Of a stretch of 64,000 bases of DNA, positions 1 to 14,039 are shown one piece after another (the first letter of the stretch is position 1; each line of letters begins with the position of its first letter). The DNA lies in the NCBI RefSeq assembly GCF_009870125.1, contig NC_046680.1:20789501-20853500 (forward strand), in the 5' to 3' direction. Source of the stretch: Drosophila pseudoobscura (Eukaryota; Arthropoda; Insecta; Diptera; Drosophilidae). A program made the position numbers and the translations under genes. The notes under the pieces were generated by a model, which saw only the letters and a list, made by a program, of their open reading frames with translations, was not told where the DNA came from and did no database searches.

Positions 1-2857
1 TGCAGCCGCTTGTCAAAGGTCGCGGCAAGCGAAAGTGACTCTGCCTTGCCCTTTTTTTCTTTTTTGCAGGCGACCAAACCCGTTTCCTGCGTTTGCGGCA
101 TGCCACAGAGAGAGAGAGAGAGATGCGCCACATTAGGAGGTTCGCACTGACCTACATGCCAGGCATGGGATCGGCGGCTCCAGGTTGCGCAATGCCCATA
201 ACCTTCGCATTGAGGGGGAGACTCGTCCAATGACATCAAGAAAATAGCTACAAAATAGCGCACAATCATTTTGGTAAATGATTTAATTAAACTAAACAGT
301 CGAACAACATTCGTCCAAGAGCCAAGAGCCAGGCCCCAGCCCCAGTCTCCAACACCTTTCTGGCGGCCCAGCTCGACTCGACTCGACTCGGCTCGAATTG
401 GTTCGAGTGCTTTTCAAGTGTGTGACATATTGGCGTCAAGTTCATAATTCACAATTTATTTCATTCCGATTTGAACAAAAGGCGACCAAGTGGCGCTGAT
501 CGGGCGACATTGATTGCGATGATCTGGAGCCAAGAGACTTATGGCCATAGCAGAACTCTCCTCTCCTCTCCGTTCGGGCATTGGATTCGATTCGATTGGA
601 TTGGATTGTGCAGAAACTGGTCTGCCTTCTGATCACCGAACTCGCAGTGTTTCCGTTTTGTTTCTCAAGTTTTTTGTTTTTCTTTGGTCCAAGAATAAAA
701 GGGAATTTTTTGCCTGCCAATTGAATGATTACGGCATACACTTACGAGCATGTACGTACTCGGCTTCAATGAGTCAACAGTTAAGGCCAGCTTTTGTTAT
801 AGACCAGGGGAGTACCCTTTGGAGCTGGGAAAACTCCTTCCCAGGTTGAACGATTCACCCTCTCTTGAGCTCTTTGGCTTTCTTGGGGGCTGATTGCTTG
901 TGCTCTTACCCTTTGTTTATGTTTCTGTTTCATTGTTTGATCTTCTTTGGGTTTCTTTTTCCCTCCAAATCGTATCTTCTGTTGCCCCCTGGTTGGACTT
1001 GAACTTTGTGCGTGTGTTTTTTTGGGTTTTCTCATCATGTTTCGTGTTTGTCAAGGCTCTGGCTCTCGTCGTACAGTAAGCACTCGACTATGGTGAAACA
1101 CAAGTGGGATTGTCGCGGCACCCCCTATATCTACAGGTGCTGACCCCAAAGGCATTTTAGCTGGTTAGCGAATTGGCAACGCTCGATTGGAGGCCCTAAT
1201 AATTTTTAATTACCAAAAAATATACAAACACAGGCCCGATGGAGGTGCGGCTGTTTGAACTTGACTTTAATTGGCTTTCCTTTCAATAAAAATAGTGTTA
1301 GGGCCACACGAGAGTGCCAACAATGAGGATTGTGTTCTCTCTCTGTCTCTCTGTCCCCAGCTTTTGGGCGTCTTTCACTTTTTGTGAACTGCCTTATGCA
1401 ATGCCGCATGCCACACATTTCATATGAGGTCTCATTGAGTATGGATTACCAAACTGTAACAAGTGCAAAACGAACCCCCCGTGGGCTGCATACTAAGATA
1501 TTTTTGGGAGGGAAACTACGCCCACGCGGGACTGAGGGACAGTGCCATCAGCTTTTATGATGCCATCTACCCGGACAGTGGGCAAGTGTTCATAATTTGA
1601 TAATGGCAGCAATTAAACTTGATTGCTGGCTGCTTTGTGGCTCATAATTAGCACCCAACTGAAGCTCAGATGTTTATAAGGCAGCAGTCAAAACTTCTTA
1701 CAGACAGTGCCATTTAGTTGGGGATGAGCTAGGCGAGTACCGAGATTTCGGGCCACATTCTTCTCAGCAATGAAGTCATATTCGTTTCAGCAAATTAAGT
1801 GGGGGAAATGCAAGAGGCAGGGTTTACGGGGCAGCGAATTATGAATACCCTTTTCAAACTATATCGTAGACTTTCAGGCAGATATCTTCAAATGAAGGCC
1901 TTACGGCTATACTTCCTTTCTGTGGGACTGAAACTGGAATACCCTCTGGAAAAGGGGGGGGGGGGGGAAACCGAAAGACTTAGGCAACGAACTTCTGCCA
2001 CTGAATCCATCATTTTACGCGCCGCAGATTTCTAGACAGCAGCATTCCCATCATTGTTGCTGGATTCGTCAATCATTAAGATGATCATGATGATGATCGC
2101 AATGATGATCGCCATCTGGGAAGAGCAGTGCGAACATTTTCATTTCATTTTGATGGAATCGGTGCACTTTTGCCTCGCTGTCAGTTTCGGTTTCGGTTGC
2201 GGTTTCGGTTTCGCTTCAAACCTGTCCGGGGGGAGGGGGGAGATGGGGGTGGGGGCGCGTTTTCATTTGTGCAGTCAAACAGGTTCGGACATGTTCTTCG
2301 CCCCCGGAGTGGGACGTGGGACATGGGACGTGGGGCGTGGGGCGTGGCGTGCACTTGCTGCATTCAACATTCAAGCGTTATTTATTTCTTACACATTTTT
2401 AATTGCCTGTCACATGCATTCCATGGAACGATCTCTGCGCAAATCGAGGTGGAAGCGGGGCAGGCACTCTGACATTTGGCTTGACCTTCAGAATGCCATT
2501 AGAATAAGCAGCGCATCGTCCATTAAAAAAAATCAGCATCCAAATATAGACGGACAAAGCACCGTTATACGCTGTCGAATGTCGGTGAATGGAGCTTTCA
2601 AGCAACGATAAATGATAAATAAAACCAAATTAATTTGTAAAAACGATCAAAAAAGGAAGACCGGGAGAGATGTCTTCTTCTGATGATGTAATTAAGGCGT
2701 AGAAAGCTAAGCTAATAAAAAGAGAGAGAAAGAGAGATTGATGACCGCCGAAATGTAAATGAGATTCAATGAGAATTATGGCCTGTCAGTGTCAGCAGCA
2801 AAAAAAATGCCTTGACCACAAGCAGTGCACCACATACCTCTGCTTAAGAGAGCCGAA

Positions 2858-2889
<32 letters not shown>

Positions 2890-3140
2890 CAAGAGAGACC
2901 ACTCTTAAGCTACAACAAGAGCTTTCGATCGCGGCAAGCTTTGGACACGCTTAATGCTATTAAGGCAACTTAGCCATGAGGCGGCAAGGCGACGAAAAAC
3001 GAAAAAGGCAACAAAAGCACACACACACAGCACAGAGAAAAGAAATACCGAAGCTGGCAGCAAGCAGGGCAGCAACGTAACCAAACTTACGGTTAGCTTT
3101 GCTCTGAGCCAGCTCCAACTTCGGCTCCATTCAGGTCTTC
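1..3140. other. 5' flanking DNA, no gene seen
   Basis: No conserved protein-like reading frame, tRNA or rRNA was found in this stretch. It holds simple-sequence tracts (short GA runs near 108-123, a G run near 1957-1968, a (GA)n tract at 2862-2889) and AT-rich DNA. I read it as upstream regulatory DNA of the long + strand gene that follows. That is inference from position only. Confidence 0.5.
2862..2889. repeat. (GA)n tract, possible GAGA-factor site
   Basis: An uninterrupted run of GA dinucleotides. In flies such tracts bind GAGA factor (Trl) and are common just upstream of developmental promoters. It lies about 250 bp before the candidate transcription start near 3141. Binding is inferred, not shown. 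Confidence 0.5.
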
Positions 3141-4215
3141 AGTCGAGTCGCGACAGTCCCCGAGTGCGTTTGGGTTCCCCGTTCGATCGATAGTCGTCGT
3201 CCGTCGGGCCAGCAGCAGCAAAGCAGCACTCTCTCCTCCCCCCCACCCTCTCTCGCTCTTCGTGTGGGCAAAGCAAAACAAAGTCAAAGAGCACCAGCAC
3301 CAGCAGCAGCAGAAGAAGAAGAAGAAGAAGGGCAAAGAGAAAGAAGTAGCAGAAAAAGCAGAAGGTGAACAACAACAACCATCATCATTATCATCGTTAT
3401 CATCATCATCGTCATTCCACATTCACGAAATCTTGTGCGCGATCGTTATGCAATTGAAGTGCGTTCGAACAAAAAAGCTTCGATAGCAACCATAAAAAAA
3501 AAAAACCAACAACAACAAAACCTTTGATTTAATTAATATTTGAAATTAGAAATTTTCGCGTGTGTCCATGTGAGTGTGTGTGCCAGCCACGGATCCGATC
3601 CAAATCCGGGCAACGGTAAACAACGAACATTAGACGGGTTTAATAGACCTATAAATACTGTGGGTAATACGCGTTTCTGGCTGTCAAAAATTAAATGCCA
3701 AATTAAATATTGAAAATTATTGCTAAAACTCGTTTGTTGTCCAACAAAAACTTCAAGCTAAAAAAGAAACACAAACAAAAACAACAACAACAAGAGAAAA
3801 AGTGAAATTAACAAAGTGAAAAGCAGAAACGCGTTTGGCATTATAAAATCGTTATAAAATGAAATTGTAGCAAAAATTACAAAAATCAATATAAATAATA
3901 ATAGCAAAATCATTGTTACAGCAATAAAAAAAAAACAAAAACAAAAACTGCATACCAATAAGAAAAGCAACAACAACAACAACGGGACGAAACAGTTTGG
4001 GGGCAAACACTTTTCCTCAAACTCATTTGGCAACGCAGCTCCCTCCTGTCCGTCTCTGTCGTCCGTCTGCCACGGCTACGTAATCATTGGGAAAATATCA
4101 GCAATTTTGCAACAGTTTCAACACAACAACAACTGCAACAGCAGCGGCGGCGGCAGCACCAGCAGCAGGGGCAAAAGTAATTGAGCACAACAAAAACAAA
4201 AACAAAAACAAAAAG
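3141..4215 (+). other. Candidate non-coding first exon of the Expansion/Rebuff-family gene
   Basis: An initiator-like TTCAGTC is centred on 3141. The following kilobase is rich in CAA/CAG/AAC runs typical of Drosophila 5' UTRs and ends in a strong donor, AAAAG|GTGAGT, at 4215/4216. The next good acceptor with coding sequence behind it on this strand is at 14029, so this could be the 5' UTR exon of that gene, spliced over a 9.8-kb intron. No transcript evidence is available here, and other first exons inside the intron are possible. Confidence 0.35.
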
Positions 4216-7200
4216 GTGAGTACAAGAGAGAGAAAGATCCCAAGACCCGCGACACGCATGCAAAGAGAAGAGAGGGGGAGAGAGGAAACCCTAGCCCTGG
4301 CACACACCTGCACACACACCTGCGCCCGCCGTCACACCTTCACAGCCTTCCGCCTGCCAGGAAGAGACAAGAGAGAATGCCATTCATAATCGCACTTTTT
4401 CCTCGCTCTCTCACTTTTATGGTCTAACTGTTGTGCACGGCTTTGGACTTCCTGCTTACGCGTTTTTGTCTTTTCCATACCCTAGCCGCTTCGACGAGGG
4501 GATTGAGACGCAGCAAAAGAAGCTTAAACGAATCCAAACCCCTTTGAGCTGCTTTTGATACACTTCAGGCCATGTTTCAGCCTCAGCCTCAGCCCCTACC
4601 TCTGCCTCTGCCTCTGCCTCGGGGTTTCATTTTCATTTAAATGCGAACAGAAACAGAAACAGAAACCGAGCCCAAAACTACAACTTAAAGCTGGCTCCCT
4701 CAAGGTTGACAAGGTTTCTTTTTTTTTTTTTCGTGTGTTTCGTGTTTCCTCGCATTTGATTGCGTATTCATATTGTATTTGAATATGATAATGCTTTAAG
4801 CTTCCAAAATAGTTCCGATTTGCTGCCACCAATTAAAACTATTAATGCGGAATTAGCGGTCCAGTGTTATGTGGACTCCACGGGCGCTCTCTCTGTTTCT
4901 CTGGAGATCTGTAAGTCTGGGATATCTCTGTAGGGTAGATGGCCCTGAATATCAGCCAGACACGGCCAGATGGATGAGCTGTCTGTCTTGCAAGCAGTCA
5001 GCACGCCCTCGAAAGCGAATGCATTAAAAAGATTCAGCTAAAAAGTGCAGTAGGTGTTGCCATTCCGATTCCGATTGCGACAATTGCCCCGACACTCGGC
5101 TCGAAGATCGCAGCTCGCAGAAGGGAGGAAGGAAGTCGATGTCGGAATGAGTTGGCAGTTCCACATTGGCTTTTGGCTGCCTTCGGGTCGGTCTTCAGTT
5201 ACAGCTTCTCATCAACAACATCATCATCATCGTCAGCGTTGTATCGTTGTATCGCTGTTGTTTTTTGTTGTGGGAGTCAATTAGTGTGCAAAAACCAAGG
5301 AGGAGAGCAGTTGCTGGTGGCTGGTGGCTGGTGCCGCTGCCATGGCACCCAATTATGCAGCCATAAATGTAAACAATCGCGTAAAAGACCTCTAAAATGC
5401 GGTCCTCCTCGGAGGCTGGCTGCTGCCTCAAAGAATTGCTGAAATCTGTCTGGGCAAAAGTTCAGCAGAACCTGCAGACAATACCTAATGGGAAATGTCA
5501 GTTAGTCAGTCACTCATTCAGCCAGCGACCAGACCAGACAGCAGTTGACTTCATTTACATTTTCACAACACCAGCAACACCAGCAACAAATGAATGAACA
5601 AATGAGTTTGAGCCGAAATTGCTGGAAGTCCCCAACGAATCAGAAAAAAAAGGTCGCGCAATCGCAGATTCGTTTTGTAACTTTTGTACAAATCCCAAAA
5701 GGAAGGGAATGTGTCTTCGCTAGATTCCTTTGCCATCGGGTATGCAGGGAATTAGCATGTGACCGATTAACCGTTCTTTCACTCTCACCCCCCCCATCAC
5801 AGCTCTTTTCGCGCTGTGCATATTTCATGAGCTGGCTGTCAATGGCTCTCTTTCATTGTATTCCAATCGATTGGCATTCCCTCGCTGCCTATTGCCAAAA
5901 TGGGAACTGTTCATTAGCTCCAAAGTGGGTTAATTTCATGCAGGCAGCATTCTTTATAGAGAAAGAGAGACTTGTGGCCACAAAATGTTGGGCTGGAGTG
6001 CCAACATTCAGCAGAGACGAGCTTGGAGATCCATTACCCAGAGTATGAGTGCGAGTATAAGAGCTAATAAAGCCGTTAATGTTGTGGCGCCACAAAAGTG
6101 TGAAAGAAACATTAATGCTGATACGGAGAGCACGTGTCGGTGCTTGTCGGTGATTAGCCAGCCAGATGGATAGATACTCGTGGATAGATAGGTATAGAGA
6201 TACATGGGAGATGATGGCCTTTAACGCCTCGGCTGCAACCGCACAGCGGCCCCAAAAGAGCCATAGAAGCCAGGCCCCGACGCAGACAAAGGCGTCTGTC
6301 TTTATTAAAACATTATTTGGCATTGTTGAAAAATAAATTGCATTTTAAATACGATTTTTGTAGCCACTCCCGCGTAGGCAGCAGGCTTTGGGACTGGGAT
6401 GCCCTGACTCAATCAGCTGAATGAAAATATTATGATCTTTCTGATTGTTTGTAGCACACAAAACTTCCGCTCGACGTCATCATCAACAAAGCAGCGGCAG
6501 AAACGGCAGCTGAAAAGTGAAAACTTGGATGATTTGTTGATTACAAGCATTTGATAAGCCCCGAACTGAATGAAGAAAGAAATGGTAGAAAGGTTGAGAG
6601 ACCGAGAGACTGAGAGACTGAGAGACCGAGAGACCCATCCAGTAAGATCGAGTAAGAGCTTTTGTCGTTTATTAAGCCAACTAATGATGGTCAACGTAAC
6701 GCAAGTACCACTCTCGTTCTCTTCCTCTCTCTCGCTGGCTGCTAAAAGAAATCGAGTTTCGGTTTCATTTTCATTTTCGGTTTCGGTTTCAAACTCACTC
6801 GCTTGTGGAAAATGTAGTGCAACGGCGCTGTCATAGGTCTGCCGCAAATTGCTTCGTTTACAGAGCGAGAGAGCAGGCTCTTCGCTGCTCTCCTCCCACG
6901 GGTCGCTAGGCCCGCTTGGTGCGAGCGAGATGGAGGGGAAAGCATTTCGAAGCAGTTGAAGCGTGCAGGCGAAAACGAAAGCAGAAGCAAGCGGCGCAAA
7001 AAAAAAGCTGCAGTTTCTTCTACTCCTTTTCTGTATTTTGTGCATACCCTCTACACAGAGGGTATATGCACTTTGATAAGACGTTTACAAAGAATTGAGT
7101 AAGACCTGAATCAATGACTGTTGAGGAATAGGGGGATATTTATGGGCTTTAAAACATTTCGCACAGGTTTCAAAATATAAAAGATCAATCTTAAAACCAA

Positions 7201-7852
7201 CCAAAACTATTACAAAATATTTTACATACATATTTTCAAGGGTATCAGATCTTTCGGCCTCTTAGGCATAGCCTTTCTTTCTTGACTTTTTTTATTTGTT
7301 GAATTTCGTGTTTTTCCGTTGCTGTTTTTGTTGCTGTCTCTTCTTTTCACTCTAGTTGAAGCTGTACATGTTTTGGCCAGGCTGTTTTAGCCATGTTTTC
7401 GGCCAGCGGAATTGCTGCACTGGTCTCGCGTTTTGGTCAGGCCAACAACTTGGAACGTAACGAAAACATGCGGAAAAAATTCACTAAAATTAAACGAAAG
7501 TGTCAACTTGTTTTTATCGCTGTTTGTGCATCGTGTGTGCTTGAACGAAAACCGAAAACAAATTAGGATGGATTTGCCGACCAAGAAACAAAAAAAAAAC
7601 ACCAGGAAATAATCACATTTTATAATCCACTTACAAGTCCTTTGCCAACAGATTTAGTGTCTACGCTGTACAGTGTACACATTATATTTTTCCATTAATT
7701 TTACTACCTTTTCCACCATTGCGGCTTTCAAGAGTTTTCTGTTAATGTTCGGCGTATTTTTGGTTATTTCGAATCATTTGATTTAATGCCCTAAGACGAT
7801 TTCAAAAGGTGTCAAGCGATTTGTAAATTTACATTTTGAAAGTGGCTGCAAC

Positions 7853-7897
7853 GGCAAGCGGCAAGCGGCAAGCGGCAGCGGCAAGCGGCAGCGGCAG
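7853..7897. repeat. GGCAAGC/GGCAGC minisatellite
   Basis: Short direct repeats of GGCAAGC and GGCAGC in tandem, about six units, within the putative first intron. No function is suggested by the sequence. Confidence 0.7.
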
Positions 7898-10800
7898 CAG
7901 TAAAAATCAATCAAAACCCGCCAAAGACAGAGACAGCGAGAGAGCGAGAGAGAGGGAGACAAAGGCTAAACCATTCGAGCATCTACCAAAATTGAAATGT
8001 TAATTTTTAGGTTTTTTATGTGAGGCCTTTCGTCTCCATCTCCATCTCCGTCTATCTATCCAACCATCCATCCATCCATCTATGCATCCGTTCGTTCGTT
8101 TTGGTTTTTTTGGGGATTGCGCAAAGCGCTGACAGTTACATGACTTTGAAAATTATCTCATGAATGCATATACGATATGATTTAACATATTTTCGGGTTT
8201 AATAATTGCCTGAATGATCGGCGCCAGATGTGCGTGCCATGGATGGGAAATATTTGCGAAATCGAAATGCAGAAAGTACTGTTGTTTCGTTGTACCGTTG
8301 TCCGTCGATGGTTTGATGATGTTATTCCGATACTGAGCCGAGGTGCGCTGAGGTGTTAAATGCCTGGCCAACAAGTTCCGCAATGCGATTCCGAAGTTAA
8401 GTGCTTTGATTTTTGCATTATTAGCTTCGCTTCCCGATTTAGGCAATTTTGCATAATTCGCAGCGCATAATGAAAACCTTAACCCCAAACGAGGAACTGA
8501 ACCGTATCCGAGTGCACGGCACGGACACGGACACGGGCACGGCTCACTCCACGCCACTTTCACGCTATGCAAATTGAGGCATTTGCCGTAGACAATGCCG
8601 CGTGCAGACAAGTGTTGAAGAAATATGATGAACTGGTTTCGGCGAAAAGGGGGTGTACTTATATTGAAGGAAAAGTCTGCAAGTATATCATGAAATGTAT
8701 CCGTATCTGCGATGATAAATGGACAATGTGCCGACACGTTCCTTATGTAAAATTAAGCGGATAATGAAACTCTGTTGAAGTCTTCCCAGCAGGGCTATTA
8801 TCTCAACACATATCGATTCCGAAGCGAACCGAACCGAACCTCTTTCTTCGTCTCCTTGCCAGCCAAAAGTCAATGACTGCTTAATTTAATTTGGCCAAAG
8901 ATATGTACATATTTTCAGTTCTCGCTTGACCCCTGTGAAAGCCATTTCGTTTCGGGCTCTATTCTCTGTTGGCTGGGCCCCTCTGCCGTCTGGGCCAATC
9001 AATCAAGCCGACTCTACACGCATTCTTGGTCCGAAATCTTCGGTTCTTCTTCGCTTCCATCTGCGAAAGTATCAAATTTGTTGTTGCTTCATTAGGTCTA
9101 TCGACTTTCAAGCAGTTTCTGGTTACATAATGGGAACCATTAGGGGTGCCAAAAATACTTTCTTGCCAAAAAACAAAACAAAACCAAATAAAACCCACAC
9201 AGGCCTGAAGGAAAGCAAATTTATCATGTCTGACCCTGACATTTCTGTGAGGCAGTCACAAAAGTTGGCAAATGAATTTGCAGATTTGTGGCCCCACAGT
9301 CGTTGAGGTAACATCAAACAAATCATCCACTAACGATTCACACTCTAACTACTGAAGCAGCTGCCACACCGCCGATGGGGCAGACACCACATACAATATT
9401 TGCAGTCTCGTGACGCACTCGCAAATTGATGAACTCTCCGCGGCTCCAACAATGCAATCGGTGGGGGGTAAACGAACTGAAAACTATTTGCACTCCGGAG
9501 ACGTCTCAGACAGCAGCCGCAGCCAACGACCTCTTGACAGGCAAGGCACACCACACCGTTTGCCTGGCTGGAGGGAGGAGGGGCGGCAGCCTAGAGCTGC
9601 ATTAGAATTACATACCCAACCCCGGGCCCACTTCCACGTGCACGTCCGCGTCAACCTCCACCTCCATTTCCATTTCCATTCGATTCAATTAATATGCGAC
9701 TAGCGTTGTCAGTGCGATTGTCATCATCAAAATTCTTTATTGATTGCCCCCGAGAGCCGACCCGACTCCACTCTATCGTAAAAACTACAATAATTCATGA
9801 CGTGGACTTTCATTCATAAAGTGCGCTATTGCCGCTGTCTGTCTCCCCGTTCCGTGCCGTGCCGTCTGGGCTGTAGTTGAATATGCAGTGAATGTTGCCA
9901 TTAAGTTATGCATATTTTCATTTAAGCTGCTTGGAGGAAAGTTCTGTAGAAAGTTTTTGAAACGAGTTTTCCGCTTGTCAATCAGGGAAGCAGCAACAAC
10001 AACGGGCATTATTGCTCATCATTGATAGAAGCGTAGGAGAGGTAGCTGAGTTCTCTCTCAGAGGTATGCAGTTTTAAGCGCTGCTTAAACGAGGCTTTGC
10101 GGGACTCTTACACATGCACAAACACACGAAGCTGTGCTCCAGAGAGCAAGAACGGTGAAAGCATGTTCTTAAAGTTGAGCAAGCGATAATAAATGCTTAT
10201 TGCTCATCAAAGCTGAGAGAGTGGGTGTGGGTGTGTGTGCTCTCACGCATGCAGAGACATGCAGCTGTAGCGGCGGAGGACAGAGAGAGAGAGAGAGCAA
10301 AGCCATGCGGAAGCACAGCAACTGCGTACCCACACTAAAGCTACTGAGAGCTTTTCTGGCAATTGTTTTGTTGTGTCTGCGTTCTGGAAGTGGGAGAGTG
10401 CAGAGCAATGCAGTGTGATGGGAGGAACAAAAGCAGAGCGCGAGAGGCGAGCGTGCATTGTTCAAGGTGACGCAAGGTGTCATCATAATTGGTGTTTAAG
10501 CAGCGAAAAAACAAAATTCTTATCACATAGATATGAATATACATTTGTACATTTGTTATGAGAACACCAAACAACGATCTTCAAAGTATTGCGTCACCTC
10601 ACTGCTTATTTCTGCAGCGTGTGTGTGGGCAGCCGTCAATGACGATCGTTTCGAGGCAGAAGAGGAGAGATCTATTGTTGAAATATCTAATAAAGTTGTT
10701 TTGCGGGAAGTACCCGAACATTCAAGATAAATAATAACACTTCAACTTTGCTGAACTCTACTCTCAGTAAATAATGCTACTTAATTTTGCAATTTGCTAC

Positions 10801-11674
10801 GTTCCACAGATGTTTGAAATCCACTTATCCATCGAAATTATCGTAAATTTTACTTTCTACGGGTATTTTTCGTATTTCGATTCGTTTGGCAAAATGTCAA
10901 ACGCAAGAAGCCAAGTTATTGAACCCATCGGAAATCGGTGGAAAATCTCTGCTTATAATTCAATATCAATTTGTTGGACAATTGTGAAAGTTCAACAAAT
11001 TTGAAATTTAAATTTGAGTTCATCGGATGATGCCCCCCCTGGCCCCCTTCCACGCGAAGCAAGGTATTAAGAAATAATCATCAATTGGCATTATTTAAAT
11101 TATTTCAAGTAGCAGTTTTCTGCCAGCCGATTGATATTTAGTTTTTCTTGTGTTCGTTTTTTTTGTTTTTGTGAAAGTTGTTGAACATTTTTGCGTGCGC
11201 GAGAGAAATATTTTATTATTTTTGGTTGGAAAGTGAATGCTGGATGGCTGAAAATTGCTGGCCTAATGGTCGCACACGCACACAAACACACACAAACACA
11301 CATTTTCTCACATAAGTCATTCAATCGTAGATTGATGTTTGCTTTGGCAAAGTGCAACCTGTATAACTGTAAAAGATCAGGGAAATTATCAAGCAGACAA
11401 ATCAGCAAAGTCAACACGGCAGACAAATGCCGAAAGACTCTCTCGATGACTTTATTTTACGGCCATCAAGTGGCAGCCACAGACACAGCCACAGCCACAG
11501 CCACAACCACAGCCTCGGGGGCACATCTGCAGCCCCATCTCGCCATCTTTAGCTGCGGTCCAGGCAACGGCAGTTACTCCGTTTTCAAAAGTCCAGTAAC
11601 GAAAACACAAGGTCTCTCTCCGCCCCGCTCCATCCGCCATGAGTGTGCAGGATATTCGAGCACCACTTGGGGCC

Positions 11675-11717
11675 CACTCCACTCCACTCCACTCCACTGC
11701 ACTGCACTGCACTCCAC
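11675..11717. repeat. CCACT/GCACT pentanucleotide tandem repeat
   Basis: CCACT repeats pass into GCACT repeats and back, about eight units, in the putative first intron. This is a simple-sequence repeat with no coding signal. Confidence 0.75.
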
Positions 11718-14039
11718 TTCAGCTGCAGTTTCAGCTGGGGCCGTTTGTGGGCCGTTAATTGTCCATCATATAAAGAAACTTTCTTGATATGTCAGCGTTA
11801 TTTATCCAGAATTGTTCCGCGAACACTGAGAAATGCCGTTTAAGTGTTTTAATTTGACGTGCCCCATAAAGAATGCGGCGGCATTAAGGTTTCCTTTTCC
11901 TTTTTTTTGGTGTTTTTCGTTTGGAATTTATAATTGAATAAACGCGTATCCGTGTGGGGATTTTAATGGCATTATGAATATCCAATTGCTTTAGATATCC
12001 AGATATCCATTCCAGAAAAAGTAGTACCTACTTTTATTCGGCAATCTTTAGGTCTGGCAATGCCTTCTTCGTGCCTCAGTAATTCTGTCCCTTGGATACC
12101 TCTGCTTTTAGGTGCTTATCATCTGTCCTATCCATTCTTGCATTGGGCACTCTCATCTCTAAAGACACAAATGTGCACCAAAACTAAACCGTAGACATTC
12201 GCGTATCCGTGTGGATCAGCCATGATGTACGAGATCCCATATATGCGGCACTCAAAATGCACTTCACGTAATTACGCGACTCCTCGCCCCCGGAGACAAA
12301 CTAGAACACGTCTGTGTACGACGTACGTGCTGAGCCTGAGGAACTCTTGTTTCGAGCATGTATGCCATATGTACTATATGTTCTATATACACGGCAGATA
12401 CACTGATTTCTGGGCTCGTTTCTGTGTCGCCCTGTGCTGGCTATAAATAACAATGCTCGTACTTTCAGCAGGGGGGGCAGACACAAAAGAAAATGCAACT
12501 CAATAATGGCAACAGCAGCGGCAGCGGCAGGAGAGTCCCGGTCTTAGTCTCAATCCCAGAGCTGATACTCTATACAATTTAACGGCTTTTGTTGCATAAA
12601 TCGCATAAAGCTGCAGCAAGAGGCACCAACATTTGTTATGCGATTGCAATCTTTGTGTTGGCGCAAACAAAAAATGGCGTCGATCGTTGACAATTGTGCA
12701 AAAGGCGATGAATATTTATGGCCAGGCCCTTGCAGCAGCATCCGACCCAGCACTGCCGCCAGTCAGTCAGTCAATCAGACACTCCGGCCGTCAATCAGTC
12801 GTTCACACAGTTTCTGGCGAAAAGAAAGCCAACAATTATAGACACTAATAACAGAAAAAAAGACGGCCAAAGATATGACAACAGGTTAGCGAACCTCCTC
12901 CCGAAAAAACATTTGCATGCCGAGGCACACGAGCGAGAAAGACAAACAGATGAGAGAGTGAAAGAGAGAGCTCTTTCTTGTCGCTACACGCGTCGCCTGC
13001 CAAGCCCCAAGCCCCCTACCCGCCGCCCCAATAGATGCTTATTATGCAATGAGCGTTTTTTTCAACAACTTGACAAACCGAGCCGTGAAAAAACAAACGA
13101 CTTGAATCTGTACACACTTCCATCGGGTACATGCAGGGCGAAAAGCAGTGTAAGCAGCTCTAAGCTGAACTTCAACAAGCAGTGGCGATAAAAGCAACCA
13201 ATGCAAGCAGTTTACGGGTGAATCAATTGAAATTCGGCATAGAAGCAGTGGAAAGCAAGGAAATATTGAGGATTTTCGAGTACTTTAGGTAGAAATACAC
13301 TAGTATTTGGTGGACAAACTATCCTCTAGGTTACTACTCCTTTAAGTAAGGGTATCCTGCGTTTCAGCTCAAGTCCAAGTTCCTTATTGCAGATTACAGG
13401 TGATTTTTTTCATTATTTACCTTTATTGCGGCTGTTGTCAACGTGCTTTGGATGGTATCTCTTCCGTGCTCTCGCTCTGCGTCTGAATCATAGCCCGCCC
13501 GAGTGATCGGAATCGGAATGGGGTTCGGAGACCACGATGCGTAGTTCACAAACAAGTAATTTCAATATAAATTGCATGTTTTACACATAAATTCGGCCTC
13601 TAAAGACACATCAATTTATGGACATAGAGACCCCGGACATGGGCGTATGTTGCACTCGTATAAGCCCGTTCAGTTCAGGTGGGAATGCTCAGAGATTTCT
13701 CTGCAGGCGGGATGACTTGTGAAAAGGAAGTCCAGGTCATAAACAATATGGTAGGCAGGGTAGGGGAATGAGTGGAGTGCGTTGAACTCCATGGGTATCA
13801 TCCACGTTGGGTTACGAGGGATGCCATAATTCTGTTTGCTTTGCAATTTGGGTATTTTCTTTCTTTTTTTTGGGGCCTGTCTGTCAGAATCTCCGCTGAT
13901 GTGTTTGCCGTTATTTACAGTTAGGTGGCGGTTCCTTCAGAACTTTCGAGTTCTTTCAAATAATGCGAATATTCACAACCTTTTATGACTCGAGATCTCA
14001 TCTCTTTTTCACTCTGTCTCTCTTTACAGAACCACAAAG

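Larger units (their letters stand above)
4216..14029 (+). other. Long putative first intron, no gene seen
   Basis: Nearly 10 kb between the candidate 5' exon and the first coding exon. I see no conserved coding sequence on either strand. Contents are simple repeats ((GGCAAGC)n near 7853-7897, (CCACT)n near 11675-11717, GA and CA runs) and AT-rich DNA. Two short hairpins share an AGGGTATATGCA arm, one here at 7041-7070 and one further on at about 22088-22118. Long first introns in fly developmental genes usually carry enhancers, so this is the likely role, by inference. Confidence 0.5.

Noticed and set aside
400-412. GGTTCGAGT, resembling a tRNA B box
   Set aside because: No A box or cloverleaf around it.
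2054-2611. 185-codon open frame on the + strand
   Set aside because: Composition is Met/Ile-repeat and simple-sequence driven, with no splice signals or family match. It looks like a chance frame.
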